Source: Emticicia sp965283955
GTDB taxonomy: Bacteria > Bacteroidota > Bacteroidia > Cytophagales > Spirosomataceae
Direction of reading: 5' to 3'
Assembly (NCBI GenBank): GCA_965283955.1
Contig: CBDIQW010000001.1
Coordinates: 3,348,001-3,412,000 of the forward strand
DNA length: 64,000 bases
A program made the translations under genes and the position numbers. The notes below the pieces were generated by a model. It had not been told where the DNA came from. It worked only from the letters and a program-made list of their open reading frames with translations, and searched no databases. Shown piece after piece: positions 10,818 to 23,403 of the stretch. Each line of letters opens with the position of its first letter. Position 1 is the stretch's first letter.

Positions 10818-11576
10818 ATGTCGCATGGTAATATGACAATAAATCTCAAGGTTTGGAGACAAAAAAACAGCAAAACCGCTGGAAATCTCGAAACTTATGT
10901 AGTGAAAGGCATTTCAGAAGATATGTCTTTCTTAGAAATGTTCGATGTTTTGAACGAACAATTAATTGCTGAAGATAAAGAGCCAATTGCTTTTGACCAC
11001 GATTGTCGAGAAGGTATTTGTGGTATGTGTAGTATGTACATCAATGGTCGTCCGCATGGCCCATTGCAAGGTGTAACCACCTGCCAATTACACATGCGTA
11101 GCTTTAAAGATGGTGATACTATTGTAGTTGAGCCTTGGAGAGCCACAGCATTCCCAGTAATCAAAGACTTAGTTGTCAACCGTTCTGCTTTCGACCGCAT
11201 TATTGCATCGGGTGGTTTTGTATCAGTAAATACTGGTAATGCCCAAGATGGGAACTCGGTTGCTGTTCCGAAAAACGAAGCTGATAAAGCCTTTATGGCT
11301 GCCGCTTGTATCGGTTGTGGTGCTTGTGTGGCTGCTTGTAAAAATGCTTCAGCTATGCTTTTCGTTTCAGCAAAAGTTTCACAATTAGCATTATTACCAC
11401 AAGGACAAGCTGAGCGTCAAGACCGTGCATTAAATATGGTTGCTCAGATGGATGCCGAAGGTTTTGGTAGTTGTACAAATACGGGTGCTTGTGCAGCAGA
11501 ATGTCCGAAAGAAATCTCACTGGAGAATATCGCTCGCTTAAACCGTGAATATCTCGGTGCAAGTTTGACGAAATAA
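10818..11576 (+). CDS. sdhB: Succinate dehydrogenase iron-sulfur subunit
   Basis: 252 residues. It carries three Fe-S clusters that relay electrons from SdhA to the haem subunit. [2Fe-2S] ligands are C63, C68, C71 and C89 (CREGICGMC...TTC). The [4Fe-4S] motif is CIGCGACVAAC (C164, C167, C170, then C174). The [3Fe-4S]-type cysteines are C219, C225 and C229 (C...C...CPK). Long inserts between domains are typical of the b558-type family. It is the last gene of sdhCAB and is followed directly by a strong terminator. The 44-bp gap from sdhA contains a palindromic repeat. Confidence 0.96.
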   Translation: MSHGNMTINLKVWRQKNSKTAGNLETYVVKGISEDMSFLEMFDVLNEQLIAEDKEPIAFDHDCREGICGMCSMYINGRPHGPLQGVTTCQLHMRSFKDGDTIVVEPWRATAFPVIKDLVVNRSAFDRIIASGGFVSVNTGNAQDGNSVAVPKNEADKAFMAAACIGCGACVAACKNASAMLFVSAKVSQLALLPQGQAERQDRALNMVAQMDAEGFGSCTNTGACAAECPKEISLENIARLNREYLGASLTK

Positions 11577-11594
11577 GAGTAATAGAAGTACATC

Positions 11595-11639
11595 AAAATC
11601 CCTGTTTTCTGCAATTATTTGTAGAAAACAGGGATTTTT
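11595..11639 (+). terminator. sdhCAB terminator
   Basis: 18-bp stem (aaaatccctgttttctgc, 8-nt loop, complementary arm with one G-U pair) followed by T-rich DNA. Confidence 0.9.
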
Positions 11640-11694
11640 GTTTTTTGAATTAAATTATTTTCTAAGAAAGATATTTAAAATAGAAAATATACTC

Positions 11695-11728
11695 TATATT
11701 TGCAAATGTTTACTATTTGTAAACATTT
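11695..11728 (+). promoter_or_regulatory. higBA -7 box and palindromic operator
   Basis: A TATATTTG box (11695-11702) is followed at once by a perfect 10-bp inverted repeat with 5-bp spacer (AAATGTTTAC...GTAAACATTT, 11704-11728). It overlaps the expected transcription start, the usual place for antitoxin autorepression. A 10-bp tandem repeat (agtgccaatc, 11746-11765) lies between it and the higB start. Confidence 0.65.
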
Positions 11729-11777
11729 TATTTTTAATATTATTGAGTGCCAATCAGTGCCAATCAATGTAAGTATA

Positions 11778-12095
11778 ATGTACAATATACTAAAAAACAA
11801 AACATTAAATGAGTATGCCGAGAAATACCCAGAAGCAAGTGATTCTTTGAAAAAATGGTACTATGAATTCAGAAATTCTGATTTTAAAAATAGTAATGAA
11901 TTGAAAGAAAAATATGGAAATGCTTCAATCCTTAAAGATAACAGAGTTGTATTTAATATTCATGGAAATAAATATAGGTTAATTGTAAGGATTAATTACA
12001 CCTTTAAAAATGTCATGATAAAATGGTTCGGTACTCACAAGGAATATGACCAAATTGAAGCAGAAAAAGTTGTTTTTATAGCTGACAAAAAATAA
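11778..12095 (+). CDS. higB: HigB-family mRNA interferase toxin
   Basis: 105 residues. The C-terminal segment VFNIHGNKYRLIVRINY followed by IKWFGTHKEYD is characteristic of the HigB toxin family (RelE-like fold), which cleaves mRNA, usually in ribosome-bound form. The order toxin first, antitoxin second is the HigBA arrangement. The ATG at 11778 is chosen because the family begins close to MYNILKNKTL; a frame start 26 codons upstream would cross the operator. The module sits between sdhB and dnaN, each closed by its own terminator, so it looks like an accessory insertion. Confidence 0.85.
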   Translation: MYNILKNKTLNEYAEKYPEASDSLKKWYYEFRNSDFKNSNELKEKYGNASILKDNRVVFNIHGNKYRLIVRINYTFKNVMIKWFGTHKEYDQIEAEKVVFIADKK

Positions 12096-12135
12096 CTTTA
12101 TGTACTATTAAAAATTTTATAAAGAATATCTATAA

Positions 12136-12522
12136 TTGTTAAGTATAGAAATAATTATAGATAATATAAAAAATGTTAAAAAAATAAAGAACGATAATGA
12201 CTACCAGGTAGCATTAGAGAGATTAGAAATTATATTTGATTCATTACCTAATACGTCAGAAGGCGACGAATTAGAGGTTTTGGTATTGTTAATAAAAGAA
12301 TACGAAGATAGAGTCCATCCAGTTTTACCACCAGACCCTATCGAAGTATTAAAATTAACAATGCAAGAACATGGTTTGAAATCAAAAGACTTAATACCAT
12401 TGATTGGCTCGAAAAGTTATGTTTCACAAATTTTAAATAAGAAAAAGCCACTGACCGCTGAGATAATGAGAATGTTACATAAAACATTAGGAATCCCATC
12501 TGATATTTTATTGGCAAGTTGA
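12136..12522 (+). CDS. higA: HigA-family antitoxin (helix-turn-helix)
   Basis: 128 residues from a TTG start; no ATG lies near the start, so the exact start is uncertain. The N-terminal half is acidic and helical. Residues about 75-128 form an XRE-type helix-turn-helix (LTMQEHGLKSKDLIPLIGSK, then SYVSQILNKKKPLTAEIMRM). It should neutralise HigB and repress the operon through the palindrome at 11704-11728. There are 40 bases after the toxin stop. Confidence 0.85.
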   Translation: MLSIEIIIDNIKNVKKIKNDNDYQVALERLEIIFDSLPNTSEGDELEVLVLLIKEYEDRVHPVLPPDPIEVLKLTMQEHGLKSKDLIPLIGSKSYVSQILNKKKPLTAEIMRMLHKTLGIPSDILLAS

Positions 12523-12528
12523 AATACA

Positions 12529-12562
12529 AAAAATCCCTGTTTCTTTCGAGACAGGGATTTTT
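12529..12562. terminator. Terminator between higA and dnaN
   Basis: 12-bp stem (aaaaatccctgt / acagggattttt) with a 10-nt loop, usable on both strands. Its core resembles the sdhB terminator at 11595-11639. Confidence 0.85.
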
Positions 12563-12623
12563 ATTGCAATGTATTGATTCGATAGAATCAAATATTCACT
12601 CATTCTATCAGTCAAAATTATTT

Positions 12624-13748
12624 TTACGCATACGTATTCAACATCACAGGCATAACCAACATCAATGTATCTTCATTCTCAGTTTTTTCAACAGGAATAA
12701 TCAAACCTGCACGGTTTGGCTGCGACATCTCCAATGAAATATTCTTCACGCTCAAGTTATTCAACATTTCAATCAAAAACTTAGCGTTAAAACCAATTTC
12801 CATTTCTTCGCCATCGTATTCACACGAAAGTTTCTCAGTCGCCTCATTCGAGTAATCTAAATCTTCCGCCGAAATAACTAATTCATTTTGCGAGATTTTC
12901 AAACGAATCTGATGCGTAGTTTTATTCGAGTAAATCGAGATACGTTTCAAAGTACTCAATAACTCAGTACGTTCGATGCGTAATTTATTCGGATTATTTT
13001 GTGGAATTACGTTTTCATAATCTGGGAAACGCTCATCAATCAATCGGCAAATCATCTTGATATGCCCAAAACTAAAGAACGCATTTGAATTACTAAACTC
13101 CGCTTTTACTGGCATAATTTCACCAGGAAGCGATGATTTCAATAAATTCAAGGCTTTACGAGGCAAAATCATCGTAGTGCTGTTTGGCGAAGTTACATCT
13201 TCACGGCGGTAGCGAATCAAACGATGGCCATCAGTAGCCACAAAAGTAGTCGAGCTTTCAGAAACTTGTACAAAAACCCCAGTCATTGCAGGGCGTAAAT
13301 CATCTGTACTCGTCGCAAAAATTGTATTTGCAATGGCCGAAGCAAGCGTATCAGAGTCCATTTCGATGCTGAACGTACGATTTACTTGTGGTACACGTGG
13401 AAAATCCATCGGATTTTCACCTGCCAATTTATAACGACCATTAGCCGTTACCAATTCAGTTCCAAAAGTTTCTTCGTCAATATTTATCTGCACAGGTTGC
13501 TCAGGCAAGCTGCGTAAAGTATCAAGCAATAAACGTGCTGGTACAGCAAACGAACCACTATCACGAGATTCTACTTCAAATTCTGTAATCATAACCGTCT
13601 GCATATCCGATGCCGTAACGGTCAAATTGCTTTTATCTAATTGAAACAAAAAGTTTTCGAGAATCGGAACAATCGGATTGCTGGCAATCACACCATTGAT
13701 TGTCGAAAGGTGCTTTAGTAATGTAGATGATGAAATAACAAATTTCAT
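12624..13748 (-). CDS. dnaN: DNA polymerase III beta subunit (sliding clamp)
   Basis: 374 residues, the normal length for the ring-forming clamp that tethers DNA polymerase. It begins MKFVISSSTLLKHLSTINGV and contains VTASDMQTVMITE, VATDGHRLIRYR (the conserved DGHRL) and the C-terminal IIPVEK...LMLVMPVMLNTYA, which replaces the classical MPMRL end as in other Cytophagales. dnaA and recF are not adjacent, a common situation in this phylum. A convincing promoter lies about 90-120 bp upstream. Confidence 0.97.
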   Translation of the reverse strand: MKFVISSSTLLKHLSTINGVIASNPIVPILENFLFQLDKSNLTVTASDMQTVMITEFEVESRDSGSFAVPARLLLDTLRSLPEQPVQINIDEETFGTELVTANGRYKLAGENPMDFPRVPQVNRTFSIEMDSDTLASAIANTIFATSTDDLRPAMTGVFVQVSESSTTFVATDGHRLIRYRREDVTSPNSTTMILPRKALNLLKSSLPGEIMPVKAEFSNSNAFFSFGHIKMICRLIDERFPDYENVIPQNNPNKLRIERTELLSTLKRISIYSNKTTHQIRLKISQNELVISAEDLDYSNEATEKLSCEYDGEEMEIGFNAKFLIEMLNNLSVKNISLEMSQPNRAGLIIPVEKTENEDTLMLVMPVMLNTYA

Positions 13749-13836
13749 GGGTTTTATCGGTTTTTTCTATTTATGTCTCAATTTTTATACCTATTAACTA
13801 AAATTATGCCAATTTTTTCGGCACAGAATAAGTCAG

Positions 13837-13867
13837 CAAAAGTAGTGAAAATTATAATTATCCCAAA
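13837..13867 (-). promoter_or_regulatory. dnaN promoter
   Basis: On the minus strand, TTTG (13867-13864), 19-bp spacer, TACTTTTG (13844-13837), matching the Bacteroidota consensus. Confidence 0.65.
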
Positions 13868-13938
13868 GAAAAAAGACTACTGGTTTCCCAATAGTCTTAT
13901 AATTATGATGAAGGTCGAATTGCGATTTAAAATTTATC

Positions 13939-14775
13939 TTAAAGCACATTCAAACTGCTTTGAACTAAAGTTTTTGCCAGTAACGCAAACTTAATTCTAT
14001 CTGGAACTCTGATGCGTTCGTGCTGAATTCGATTCGCTGCCGTTTGTTTGATTCTTCCAAAAAGTTTCAAATAATAAACATACGCCAAATAAACTCCTTT
14101 TCTTGCTCCTTCAGGCAAACCCATGATTCCTCGGTAAGCATTGTCAAAATCTTGTTGAATATCATCTTCAATTAACGCTTTTGCTGAAATATCAAAATTC
14201 TCGAAATCAATACCTGGGAAATAAACACGGCCACGTTCACTAAAATCGCTTTTCAAATCTCTCAGGAAGTTTACTTTTTGAAAAGCGGCCCCTAAGCTAC
14301 GGGCATCGGCTTTCAATTTATCGTATAAAGCCTCGTTGCCTTCACAAAATACTCTCAAACACATCAAACCCACAACTTCAGCCGAACCATATATATACTC
14401 ATTGTAACCATCGGCATCATAAGCAATATTATATAAGTCCATTTCCATGCTATGCAAAAATGCCGCAATCAAATCATATTCGATATTATATTTTCTTACA
14501 ACTTTCTGAAATGAATGCAAGACAGGGTTTAAACTGATACCTTCTTCAATGGCAAGATAAGTTTCAGCCTTGTAGCGGTCGAGTAAAGTTTTTTTATCGA
14601 AGCCATGAAATGTATCTACAATTTCATCAGCATATCGCACAAATCCATAGATACCAAAGATTGGTTCATGATACTTCTTGTCAAGTGTCTTGATACCTAA
14701 CGTAAAGGAAGTGCTGTAAAGCTCTGTAATAACTTTACTACAACCGAAAGTTGTTTTTTCATACAAATCCAACAT
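13939..14775 (-). CDS. crtB: Phytoene synthase
   Basis: 278 residues of the squalene/phytoene synthase fold, joining two geranylgeranyl-diphosphates into phytoene. It shows the first Asp-rich motif, YADEIVDTF (D50 and D54), the second, NFLRDLKSDFSERGRVYFP (D173 and D177), and a STSF motif near 21. It lies 178 bp downstream of crtI on the same strand, so the two probably form a carotenoid operon. The gene itself is intact. Confidence 0.93.
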   Translation of the reverse strand: MLDLYEKTTFGCSKVITELYSTSFTLGIKTLDKKYHEPIFGIYGFVRYADEIVDTFHGFDKKTLLDRYKAETYLAIEEGISLNPVLHSFQKVVRKYNIEYDLIAAFLHSMEMDLYNIAYDADGYNEYIYGSAEVVGLMCLRVFCEGNEALYDKLKADARSLGAAFQKVNFLRDLKSDFSERGRVYFPGIDFENFDISAKALIEDDIQQDFDNAYRGIMGLPEGARKGVYLAYVYYLKLFGRIKQTAANRIQHERIRVPDRIKFALLAKTLVQSSLNVL

Positions 14776-14953
14776 GATATTTCTTCGTTCAAACTGTTAG
14801 GGAAATAGATTTAGTAGATTCCGAAAATACTTTACATTTAATTAGAGAATATGATAAATATCATTGTAAAATACTTTCACGAATCAATATACACTAATAA
14901 ACTAACAAAGCCTAAAAGTGTTTACAGTTTGTTAATATAATTTTCATGAAATT

Positions 14954-16421
14954 CTAAACATTTTCTTTCATCACTTGCTTGGCAACCACTAAACCCGAAA
15001 TCAACGAAGGTGGAACTCCAGGCCCAGGTACTGTCAATTGTCCAGTATAATATAGGTTATTGACTTTCTTGTTTTTCAAGCTTGGTTTCAAAAATGCAGT
15101 CTGCATCAAAGTATTGGCTAATCCATATGCATTACCTTTATATGAATTATAATCATTCTTGAAATCATTTACCGCAAAACTTCGCTTATAAACAACATGA
15201 TTTCTAATATCGTGACCTACATAAGCCTCCAATCTATCCATAACTATATGGTAGTATTTTTCTCTGATTGCTTCATTATCTTCCAAGTCAGGAGCAATCG
15301 GAATCAGTACAAACAAATTCTCCGAACCCTCAGGTGCTACACTGTCATCGGTCTTCGATGGAGCAGAAGCATAAAACAAAGGTTTTGATGGCCATTTCGG
15401 ATTTGTGTAAATCTCGTCGGCGTGTACATTGAAATCTTCATCGAAAAACAAATTGTGGTGAGTCAATTTATCAATTCTACGATTCACTCCTAAATAAAAT
15501 AGGAGAGAAGAAGGTGCCATCACTTGTTTGTCCCAGTGCTTCTCATCATAATTACGAGTCACTGATGTCAATAGTTTATCTTCTATATGATGATAATCTG
15601 CACCTCCAATCACCACATCAACTTCATACTCACCTTTTTCTGTAATAACTCTTTTCGCCTGCTTTCCTTCTACAACTATCTTAGTCACGGATTCATTCAA
15701 TTGAAACTTCACACCCTTTTCTTTCGCCAGCGAAACCATACCTTTAATAATCTCGTGCATACCACCCATCGGATACCAAGTACCGAGTGCAATCTCAGCA
15801 TAATTCATTAAACTATATAGTGCAGGCGTATTTTGCGGTGTAGCTCCCAAAAACAAAATCGGAAACTCCATCAGTTGTAGTAAACGCTCATTCTTGAAAA
15901 ACTTACGAATATGTTTCCCAAACGAAGCAAACAAATCAAGACTAATAGCCTTCGATGCCAAACGAATATCAAAAAACTCAGTTATCGAAATACTCGGCTT
16001 CCAAACAAACTCCCCGATACCCACATCATATTTGTATTTCGATTCTTCCAAGAAATCACGTAACCTTGCTGCACTACCAACTTCGATACTCTCAAAAGCT
16101 CTTCCAGCTTCTGCATATTTGCAGGCAGCGATATTTCTTCTTCCTTATTAAATACAACCTTATACGAAGGGTCAAGTCTTACTAAATTATAATAGTCCGA
16201 AGGTTTCTTGCCAAACTCAGCAAAGTAGCGTTCAAAAATATCAGGCATCCAATACCAGCTTAGCTACATATCAAACACAAAGCCTTTTTCGTCAAAGACC
16301 CTTGCCCTTCCACCAGCCATTGAGTTTTTTCTATAATCGTAACGTCGCAGCCTTCATCGGCCAATTTGGTAGCAGCCGATAATCCAGCAAAGCCCGCACC
16401 AATAACAATAACCTTCTTCAT
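14954..16421 (-). pseudogene. crtI: Phytoene desaturase, damaged by two frameshifts and a stop codon
   Basis: FAD-dependent carotenoid desaturase acting on phytoene. The start MKKVIVIGAGFAGLSAATKL at 16421 has the dinucleotide-binding motif. Reading on: one missing base in the T6 run at 16325-16330 (plus strand), then AGGRARVFDEKGFVFDM followed by an in-frame TAG (16264-16266) where the family has MGPSWYWMPD. Next comes MPDIFERYFAEFGKKPSDYY, a second missing base in the run at 16094-16097, and then an intact frame to 14954. The C-terminus has LYYTGQLTVPGPGVPPSLIS, the conserved second FAD region. The total would be about 488 residues, normal for CrtI. Homopolymer losses could be read errors; the stop involves more than one changed base. 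Confidence 0.88.
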
Positions 16422-17000
16422 AAAAAACATTTAACATTTCGTGAAACACTCCCAAGCCGATCATTACCTACTGGCTTAGCATGCAATACTACATTGATAT
16501 ATAAGGAAACAATAAAACTACAATAGCCAAACTTACAGAATATAACTCAAACCAATCTAATTCATTACAGATAAATAGCAAACACTTATTCATAACTATA
16601 CTATATATATGTATAAAGACTTGAAACTACGTTATTACATGAATAGAAAGTAAAGTTTTTTAAATGCTTTCAAAACTGAATTTATTCAGTTTAAAGAAAT
16701 ATACTCCTTTGTTCCTTCAGACACGGAATTGATTCCGTGATGAAATAATGTTAGCTAAGTTCTATGTAGTATAATCTACAAATGAAAAACCCTGACAAAT
16801 CTAATTTGTTTGAAATATCTATCATTAAATAATACTGTATCCCAACATTCCAAGTGGTGTAATAGTAATAAATAGTCAAGGTCTAAGTTTTAAATAGGAC
16901 AATAAGAAGAACTTGTTGCATCTTTAGGTGCGGTAAAATTTATAAGTCACTGATAATAAGGTAGAATCGGAATATGTACAAAAAGTGTTTTTAGGTAAGG
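16422..17000. other. Non-coding stretch upstream of the rRNA promoters
   Basis: No convincing gene on either strand. The only structure seen is a perfect 8-bp hairpin, CACGGAAT-TG-ATTCCGTG, at 16722-16739, of unknown role. The crtI promoter should lie at the left end. Confidence 0.5.
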
Positions 17001-17040
17001 TATTGCGAATTAAAAAAGAGTTCGTACCTTTGCACTCCCA
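17001..17040 (+). promoter_or_regulatory. rRNA promoter P1
   Basis: TATTG ending at 17005, 19-bp spacer, TACCTTTG at 17025-17032, followed by CACTCCC. First of five tandem promoters with the same core. Confidence 0.75.
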
Positions 17041-17126
17041 AACGACGCGAGTCGGGCAGGAAAAGTAAACAGAACGCTGCATAGCACGAGCATAGCAGAC
17101 TAAGTTGAAAAAAAGCAGAGAAAAGA

Positions 17127-17165
17127 TTTGGAATTGTAAATTAAAAGTCAGACCTTTGCACCCCC
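17127..17165 (+). promoter_or_regulatory. rRNA promoter P2
   Basis: TTTG at 17127-17130, 20-bp spacer, GACCTTTG at 17151-17158, followed by CACCCCC. Confidence 0.7.
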
Positions 17166-17243
17166 AATGGAATTGCCCGATACAACGAAAGCGTAACAGA
17201 GGAAGTTGTATTGAAAGAGTTAAAAAATAAAGTTCAGAAATAA

Positions 17244-17281
17244 TTTGGTTTTTAAAATTAAGATTACGAACTTTGCACCCC
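17244..17281 (+). promoter_or_regulatory. rRNA promoter P3
   Basis: TTTG at 17244-17247, 20-bp spacer, GAACTTTG at 17268-17275, then CACCCCG. It lies in a roughly 55-bp segment nearly repeated at P4. Confidence 0.7.
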
Positions 17282-17351
17282 GAACGAAATTAAGTTAAAA
17301 AAAAGTAATTAATTTGGTAACGTTCACGATAAAAATAAAGTTCAAAAATAA

Positions 17352-17390
17352 TTTGGTTTTTAAAATTAGAATTCAGAACTTTGCACCCCG
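17352..17390 (+). promoter_or_regulatory. rRNA promoter P4
   Basis: TTTG at 17352-17355, 20-bp spacer, GAACTTTG at 17376-17383, then CACCCCG. Direct repeat of the P3 segment. Confidence 0.7.
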
Positions 17391-17455
17391 ATTGAGAGAG
17401 AAAGAAATTGAGGAGTTGATAATCGGAAAATAAAAAAAATAAATTTGCAAAATAA

Positions 17456-17494
17456 TTTGTTTTTAAAGTAAAAAGGTAGTAATTTTGCACTCCG
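17456..17494 (+). promoter_or_regulatory. rRNA promoter P5
   Basis: TTTG at 17456-17459, 20-bp spacer, TAATTTTG at 17480-17487, then CACTCCG. It is the closest to 16S, leaving a leader of about 200 nt. Confidence 0.75.
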
Positions 17495-17690
17495 TTTCGT
17501 TTAGTAGAAGTGGAAATAAAGTAAGAAGATTCAAAGTTTAAATGGTTGATTATTAATCATTTAGAGTAAGGAAAAAGGATCGACAAATTTGATTATTTTC
17601 GGTGAAAATGGTTGAATAAAGTTCATTAACTTATTGGGAAAACGAATGCGACGTTTAATTAGATTAAAGTAGTCAGGCAAACTTGATATT

Positions 17691-19193
<1,503 letters not shown>

Positions 19194-19333
19194 TAGAGAA
19201 TTCTAACAAAGAATTAAAAACGACTTGACACTTTATATTTGAATGTTGCATTTGTTTTCCCAACTAAAGTTATGTTTGAAAGCAGTAGAGACAATCGGAC
19301 GATTACGAGTATGTGTAAAAGTTCTGATTATAG

Positions 19334-19410
19334 GGGCTTGTAGCTCAGGTGGTTAGAGCGTTACACTGATAATGTAAAGGTCCGTGGTTCGAGTCCACGC
19401 AGGCCCACCA
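19334..19410 (+). tRNA. tRNA-Ile (GAT anticodon)
   Basis: 77-nt cloverleaf. Acceptor GGGCTTG pairs with CAGGCCC; the anticodon stem TTACA/TGTAA holds the loop CTGATAA with GAT; the T-arm has GGTTCGAGTCC; the 3' CCA is encoded. It lies in the 16S-23S spacer. Confidence 0.97.
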
Positions 19411-19422
19411 GATTAAAGTAAT

Positions 19423-19496
19423 GGGGGATTAGCTCAGCTGGCTAGAGCACCTGCTTTGCAAGCAGGGGGTCAACGGTTCGACTCCGTTATTCTCCA
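19423..19496 (+). tRNA. tRNA-Ala (TGC anticodon)
   Basis: 74 nt to the discriminator base. Acceptor GGGGGAT pairs with ATTCTCC through two G-U pairs; the anticodon stem CCTGC/GCAGG carries loop TTTGCAA. The 3' CCA is not encoded (CTA follows), unlike the tRNA-Ile 12 bases upstream. Confidence 0.96.
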
Positions 19497-19696
19497 CTAA
19501 TTTTAAGTACAAAATAACTATCGATAAAGAACTGATAGTTTTAAGTTTAAGGAAAAAGGTATTTATACCACTATTTAGTTTACTACATCTAAATAGCATT
19601 AACGAAGCACAGCTTGATTAGTTAATGTTTGATGTGGATAAGCTGAAAAGAGTTCATTGACATGTTGGCAGAGAGATAAAAGTATAATAATAAGAG

Positions 19697-22505
<2,809 letters not shown>

Positions 22506-22605
22506 TTATTATGCTTTTATCTTTCTGTAACATAAGTCATGAATTAAAAAGATATTGACGAAAGACAAGAGACAAGAGATTGTTGAAGTCCAAGTCGAAA
22601 GACCT

Positions 22606-22717
22606 TCATGGTGTTTATAGGGCGGGTGTTCACCTCTTCCCATCTCGAACAGAGAAGTTAAGCCCCGCACCGCCGATGGTACTGAGTTCAAACTCGGGAG
22701 AGTAGGTAGACGCCAGA
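22606..22717 (+). rRNA. rrf: 5S ribosomal RNA
   Basis: About 112 nt. The terminal stem TGGTGTT/GACGCCA is visible, as are CCCATCTCGAACAGAGAAGT and CCGCCGATGGTACTG. It is the last gene of the rRNA operon. Confidence 0.96.
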
Positions 22718-22734
22718 ATTTTATTAAGCAAATT

Positions 22735-22762
22735 AAAGGCAGCTCATAAGGCTGCCTTTTTT
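22735..22762 (+). terminator. rRNA operon terminator
   Basis: 9-bp stem aaaggcagc/gctgccttt with a 7-nt loop, followed by a T run. Confidence 0.88.
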
Positions 22763-22870
22763 GTTGTTAGACCGCACGATGTCACTGACAAAACATTTCG
22801 CCATTCAAACAAGGAAGTGTAGAGTAAAATACGAGCATTTTGTTAAGTTTTATCTACATTGATTATAAAA

Positions 22871-22903
22871 CATAAACCCCGCAGACAAATCCGCAGGGTT
22901 TAT
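22871..22903 (-). terminator. Terminator of the GreA-like gene
   Basis: Imperfect hairpin with arms ataaaccc/gggtttat plus a partly paired GC-rich inner stem, just past the stop of the minus-strand gene ending at 22927. Confidence 0.6.
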
Positions 22904-22926
22904 AAAAGTGAATAAAAGCCCTATTA

Positions 22927-23370
22927 TTAACTAATCGACAGTATTTTGTGAATTTTTCCTCTAAACTCAAAAGTTTCTTCTACTGTTTTACCTAAAATAA
23001 TTTGTCCAATTGGGGCTTCTTGTGAAATCACCATAAATTTTATTCCGTTTAAATCAACTATCCCTGCACCGATTGATACAAAGAAATAGCCCATCGTTGT
23101 TTCAGTTAATGCTCCAAAAGCCACTTTAGTAAAAACACTTTCCGAGTCAATTTTATCAAGTGATAATCTTTCTTGACGTGCCTGTTCGTACATTCTGCCG
23201 TTCATTTCACGGTCGAGTTGCCCCATTGCTCGGGCTGTCTCGTATTTATCTCCTGCCGAACTTTTTCCTTCTTCGTTGGCCGAGTTTTTAGCCGCTTCCA
23301 TTGCTTCAAAAGAAGTTTGCATACGGCTTTCTATCAATTCCTTTACCTTTTCTAATAATTGTTGCTTCAT
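22927..23370 (-). CDS. GreA/GreB-family transcription elongation factor-like protein
   Basis: 147 residues. The N-terminal half is a charged helical coiled coil (about 1-75). The C-terminal half is a small beta domain with SQEAPIGQIILGKTVEETFEF (about 113-133), which matches the GreA C-terminal pattern (SPLGxALLGKxxGDxV). GreA proteins enter the RNA polymerase secondary channel and stimulate transcript cleavage. The N-terminal domain differs from canonical GreA, so this is the divergent small family found in Bacteroidota, and a different regulatory role is possible. It lies 33 bp downstream of the moeB-like gene on the same strand, possibly co-transcribed. Confidence 0.75.
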   Translation of the reverse strand: MKQQLLEKVKELIESRMQTSFEAMEAAKNSANEEGKSSAGDKYETARAMGQLDREMNGRMYEQARQERLSLDKIDSESVFTKVAFGALTETTMGYFFVSIGAGIVDLNGIKFMVISQEAPIGQIILGKTVEETFEFRGKIHKILSIS

Positions 23371-23403
23371 GTACTAATTTATTCTAATTTCAATGATGAT
23401 ATA

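Noticed and set aside
17001..17494. Iteron-type replication origin
   Set aside because: The repeats match the -33/-7 promoter pattern in spacing and direction and lead straight into 16S; no DnaA-box cluster was recognised.
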